A stretch of 64,000 bases of DNA from Pelagibius litoralis (GTDB lineage Bacteria; Pseudomonadota; Alphaproteobacteria; Kiloniellales; DSM-21159). Below are positions 62,061 through 64,000 of this stretch, in pieces. The translations under genes and the position numbers were made by a program. Below the pieces are notes generated by a model that saw nothing but the letters and a program-made list of their open reading frames with translations, searched no databases and was not told the origin of the DNA. Positions within the stretch are counted from its first letter, which is position 1; the number at the start of each line of letters is the position of its first letter. Where the stretch lies: assembly GCA_029287455.1 (NCBI GenBank), contig JARFRB010000032.1:30728-94727 (forward strand). The letters are read 5' to 3'.

Positions 62061-63413
62061 ATCGCCAAAATTCTGATCGTCAATAGCGCGCTGATCGGGC
62101 ATCTGCACGCCACGTTGGAGCTCGCCGATCGCCTGCGATCGCGCGGTCACGAAATATTTGTGCTGGGACCGGCCAAGCTCGAGCCCGATGTGGCCGTCAT
62201 GGGCTTTTCCTTCGCCGCGATCCCGGACTATCCCCTCGGTGGCCCACCGGTGAAGCGGATAAAGGGGGCCGCCGCCCGTGACGCCGGCCAGAGACGCGCA
62301 CGGCAAGCGGCGGGCGTTGAGGCCTTGGATGTCGGGCCTCTAGCAAGCGTCCTGAAGTCATTTGGCCCCAACCTGGTCCTGATCGACTTCGAGATGCACG
62401 CCCATATCATGACCTGCGTGGCCGAGGGGTATCCGGTGGCGCTGTTCACCGGCATCATCGCCGGACTGCCCGGACTACAGGCCCCTCCGCTGCATCTCGG
62501 CATTGTTCCTGGAGAGGGATTCGGCGGGAGCCGGGCCGGGGTCGGTCTCGCGTGGCTGCGGTTCTGGATTTGGAAGCATCGCAAGCGCCTCGCCGAAAAG
62601 CGGCGCTTCGGCGGGGGAGATTATGACTCCCTGCTGCAAGCCTACGCCCGCGCGCGCGGCTTCGATTTCGCAGGCGAGATCACCCGCTGGCGCTGGCAAA
62701 TTCCCTTCTCCTACAAGAAGATTCCACTACTCCTCTTTCACGCCCGCGCGTTCGACCTTCCCAGCCCCCGGTCCCCTTTGATCTCCTATGTCGGCCCCAT
62801 GCTCAGCGAGCCGCCGGAAGGCAGCGCCCAAAGCGCCGGCCGCGCTGCGGAGGTTCTGTCCAAGCTCGCGGAGGTCCGGGAGCGGCACGGCGGGAAGCTG
62901 ATCTATATCGCCTTCGGCACCATCGCCGCGCCGCCACCCGAATTCCTCACTTCGCTATGGGAGGTGGTGCGCCGAAACCCGGGCTGGCTCTTTGTTCTCG
63001 CAGAAGGCGGACGGCCCCTCGGTCTCGAGAAGGACCTTCCGGCCAATCTCCTCCGCTTCGCTTGGGTGCCACAATATCAGGTCCTTCGCTTTGCGGACGC
63101 GGCGATCATCCACGCGGGCCAAAACAGCATCGTCGAGTGCATCGACCGGGGTGTGCCCATCCTCGCCTTCCCCTTTCCGGTCAACGATCAAATGGGAAAC
63201 GCGGCGAGGCTGCGTTATCACGGCTTGGGGGTTATCGGAAAGATGACCGATCAACCAGAGGAGATCGAGCAGGCCCTGCGGCAAGCCATGAGCGATCGGA
63301 AAATCAGCGAAAGCATCGCGCGCATGAGGGGCGTGTTCCACCGCTACCGGAGCGAGGGCCGGGCGGAGCAGACCGTGGAGGCGCTCTTATCCGCCCCTAA
63401 CGGCCCCTCATGA
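62061..63413 (+). CDS. UDP-glycosyltransferase, MGT-like (GT1), unusual start
   Basis: About 450 aa. The GT-B N-terminal strand and motif AKILIVNSALIGHLHATLEL lie upstream of the first in-frame TTG (62115), so the gene must start earlier; the first codon giving (M)AKILIV is ATC at 62061. An ATG at 62048 is one base out of frame (MRVRHRQ), so a one-base insertion or sequencing error is the alternative. C-terminal donor domain: FGTIAAPPPEFLTSLW, LRFAWVPQYQVLRFADAAII and HAGQNSIVECIDRGVPILAF with HAGxxS and the Q/E sugar-nucleotide motif. Likely glycosylates a small hydrophobic aglycone. Its TGA overlaps the transferase gene that follows. Confidence 0.8.
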   Translation: MAKILIVNSALIGHLHATLELADRLRSRGHEIFVLGPAKLEPDVAVMGFSFAAIPDYPLGGPPVKRIKGAAARDAGQRRARQAAGVEALDVGPLASVLKSFGPNLVLIDFEMHAHIMTCVAEGYPVALFTGIIAGLPGLQAPPLHLGIVPGEGFGGSRAGVGLAWLRFWIWKHRKRLAEKRRFGGGDYDSLLQAYARARGFDFAGEITRWRWQIPFSYKKIPLLLFHARAFDLPSPRSPLISYVGPMLSEPPEGSAQSAGRAAEVLSKLAEVRERHGGKLIYIAFGTIAAPPPEFLTSLWEVVRRNPGWLFVLAEGGRPLGLEKDLPANLLRFAWVPQYQVLRFADAAIIHAGQNSIVECIDRGVPILAFPFPVNDQMGNAARLRYHGLGVIGKMTDQPEEIEQALRQAMSDRKISESIARMRGVFHRYRSEGRAEQTVEALLSAPNGPS

Positions 63414-64000
63414 CGGAGGCCAAGGACCCTCGGGCGGCGGAACCGCCCGCCGAGATCGACGTCTGGAGCGTTTCCTTGCCCCGCGCCCTGGACCAGACCC
63501 AGGTTTCAGCCTGCCACGCGGTGATGCCGCCAGGCGAGCGAGAAGCCGCGGCCCGCTTCCGCGACCCGGGGCGGCGGGATCAGGCGATCGTCGCGCGCGC
63601 GCTCTCCCGCAAAGCCTTGTCCCTTCGCCTGGGCGTCAATCCGGAGGGGCTGATGTTTGAAACCGGAGAGAACGGGCGCCCTTGCCTCGCCGCCGGTCAA
63701 ACGGCGCGAAACGTTGACTTCAACCTGGCCCATACCGAGGGCTTCGTCGTCTGCGCGGTGGCCGAGAACCTGCGTATCGGGGTGGATGTCGAGCCCTTGG
63801 CCCGTGCGGACGACCTGCGCGAAGTTTCCCCCCGGTTCCTGTCGCCAAGCGAAGGCACTACCCTGCAACAGCTTGATCGAGCCGGTCAAATCGCGTGGCT
63901 GCCGCGGCTTTGGACCTGCAAGGAAGCTTACGCCAAGGCCCTTGGTCTCGGCTTGTCGGCGCCGCTTCAGGAGCTTAGCTTTCGCGTCACCCCGCAAGCC
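63410..64000 (+). CDS. 4'-phosphopantetheinyl transferase, Sfp type (3' partial)
   Basis: Reads from ATG at 63410 to the window end (197 residues, no stop reached). Motifs VDFNLAHTEGFVVCAV, RIGVDVEPLARADDL and LWTCKEAYAKALGLGLS are the magnesium and CoA-binding blocks of Sfp-type transferases, which attach the phosphopantetheine arm to carrier proteins of NRPS/PKS or fatty-acid systems. The gene overlaps the glycosyltransferase by 4 bases. It is the last feature of the window, pointing to secondary metabolism beyond base 64000. Confidence 0.9.
   Translation, partial: MTEAKDPRAAEPPAEIDVWSVSLPRALDQTQVSACHAVMPPGEREAAARFRDPGRRDQAIVARALSRKALSLRLGVNPEGLMFETGENGRPCLAAGQTARNVDFNLAHTEGFVVCAVAENLRIGVDVEPLARADDLREVSPRFLSPSEGTTLQQLDRAGQIAWLPRLWTCKEAYAKALGLGLSAPLQELSFRVTPQA

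Overview
This window looks like part of the chromosome of a free-living, GC-rich alphaproteobacterium, most likely a marine or soil member of the Rhodospirillales/Kiloniellales type. That placement is inferred from gene content: a complete ccmABCDEFGHI cytochrome c maturation operon, high-affinity amino-acid ABC importers, a form I aerobic CO dehydrogenase, GcvT-fused FAD demethylases and PAS-type hybrid kinases. No rRNA, tRNA, CRISPR array, insertion sequence or prophage gene was recognised. Coding density is very high and many genes overlap by ATGA or GTGA.

Layout. Bases 1-7222: a livGHMKF-type importer (livG cut by the left edge) in line with a PaaK-like CoA-ligase homologue and a methyltransferase; probably uptake and activation of an organic acid. 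7315-8897: a LysE-type exporter and an AraC regulator. 9032-10847 (minus): a compact operon of a ParA/MinD-type ATPase, two paralogous coiled-coil proteins and a one-helix membrane protein, of unknown function. 11081-18199: ccmABCDEFGHI behind a six-codon leader. 18314-21545: a polar amino acid (His/Arg/Lys/opine class) ABC importer. 21787-21996: a cold-shock protein with a long leader and a near-perfect terminator. 22215-26246: a giant AsmA-family protein.

26254-39351: a catabolic island around a divergent RpiR regulator. It holds an aldehyde dehydrogenase and a dimethylglycine-dehydrogenase-like FAD/GcvT protein on the left; a Rieske N-demethylase-like oxygenase, an MDR reductase, two adjacent enolase-superfamily enzymes of the hydroxyproline-betaine epimerase type and a class III aminotransferase on the right; then a PLP decarboxylase and an M20 amidase on the minus strand. 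Together they suggest breakdown of an N-methylated (betaine-like) amino acid of unknown identity.

39550-47062: coxMSL-coxDEF, a genuine form I CO dehydrogenase cluster (AYRCSFR in CoxL), followed by a YrhK-like membrane protein. 47246-50266: small accessory genes (methyltransferase, cupin plus cytochrome c pair, aquaporin Z). 50299-56216 (minus): two related PAS hybrid sensor proteins, one of which has lost its whole ATPase domain, with an OmpR-type regulator and an alpha/beta hydrolase. 56321-57049: a cysteine hydrolase.

57218-60787: a ZnuA-like periplasmic protein lacking two canonical metal ligands, next to a LolD/MacB-type ATPase, an FtsX-type permease and a membrane-anchored protein; this looks like an unusual metal or metallophore system. 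60804-64000: an acyl-CoA dehydrogenase resembling the enzymes that oxidise carrier-protein-bound amino acids, divergent from a macrolide-type glycosyltransferase and a 4'-phosphopantetheinyl transferase (cut by the right edge). These hint at the border of a natural-product gene cluster continuing beyond the window.

Recurring themes: strong intercistronic hairpins directly after the most abundant component of three operons (livK, the His-type binding protein, coxL), and two genes (hisQ-like, glycosyltransferase) whose conserved N-termini have no ATG/GTG/TTG start.
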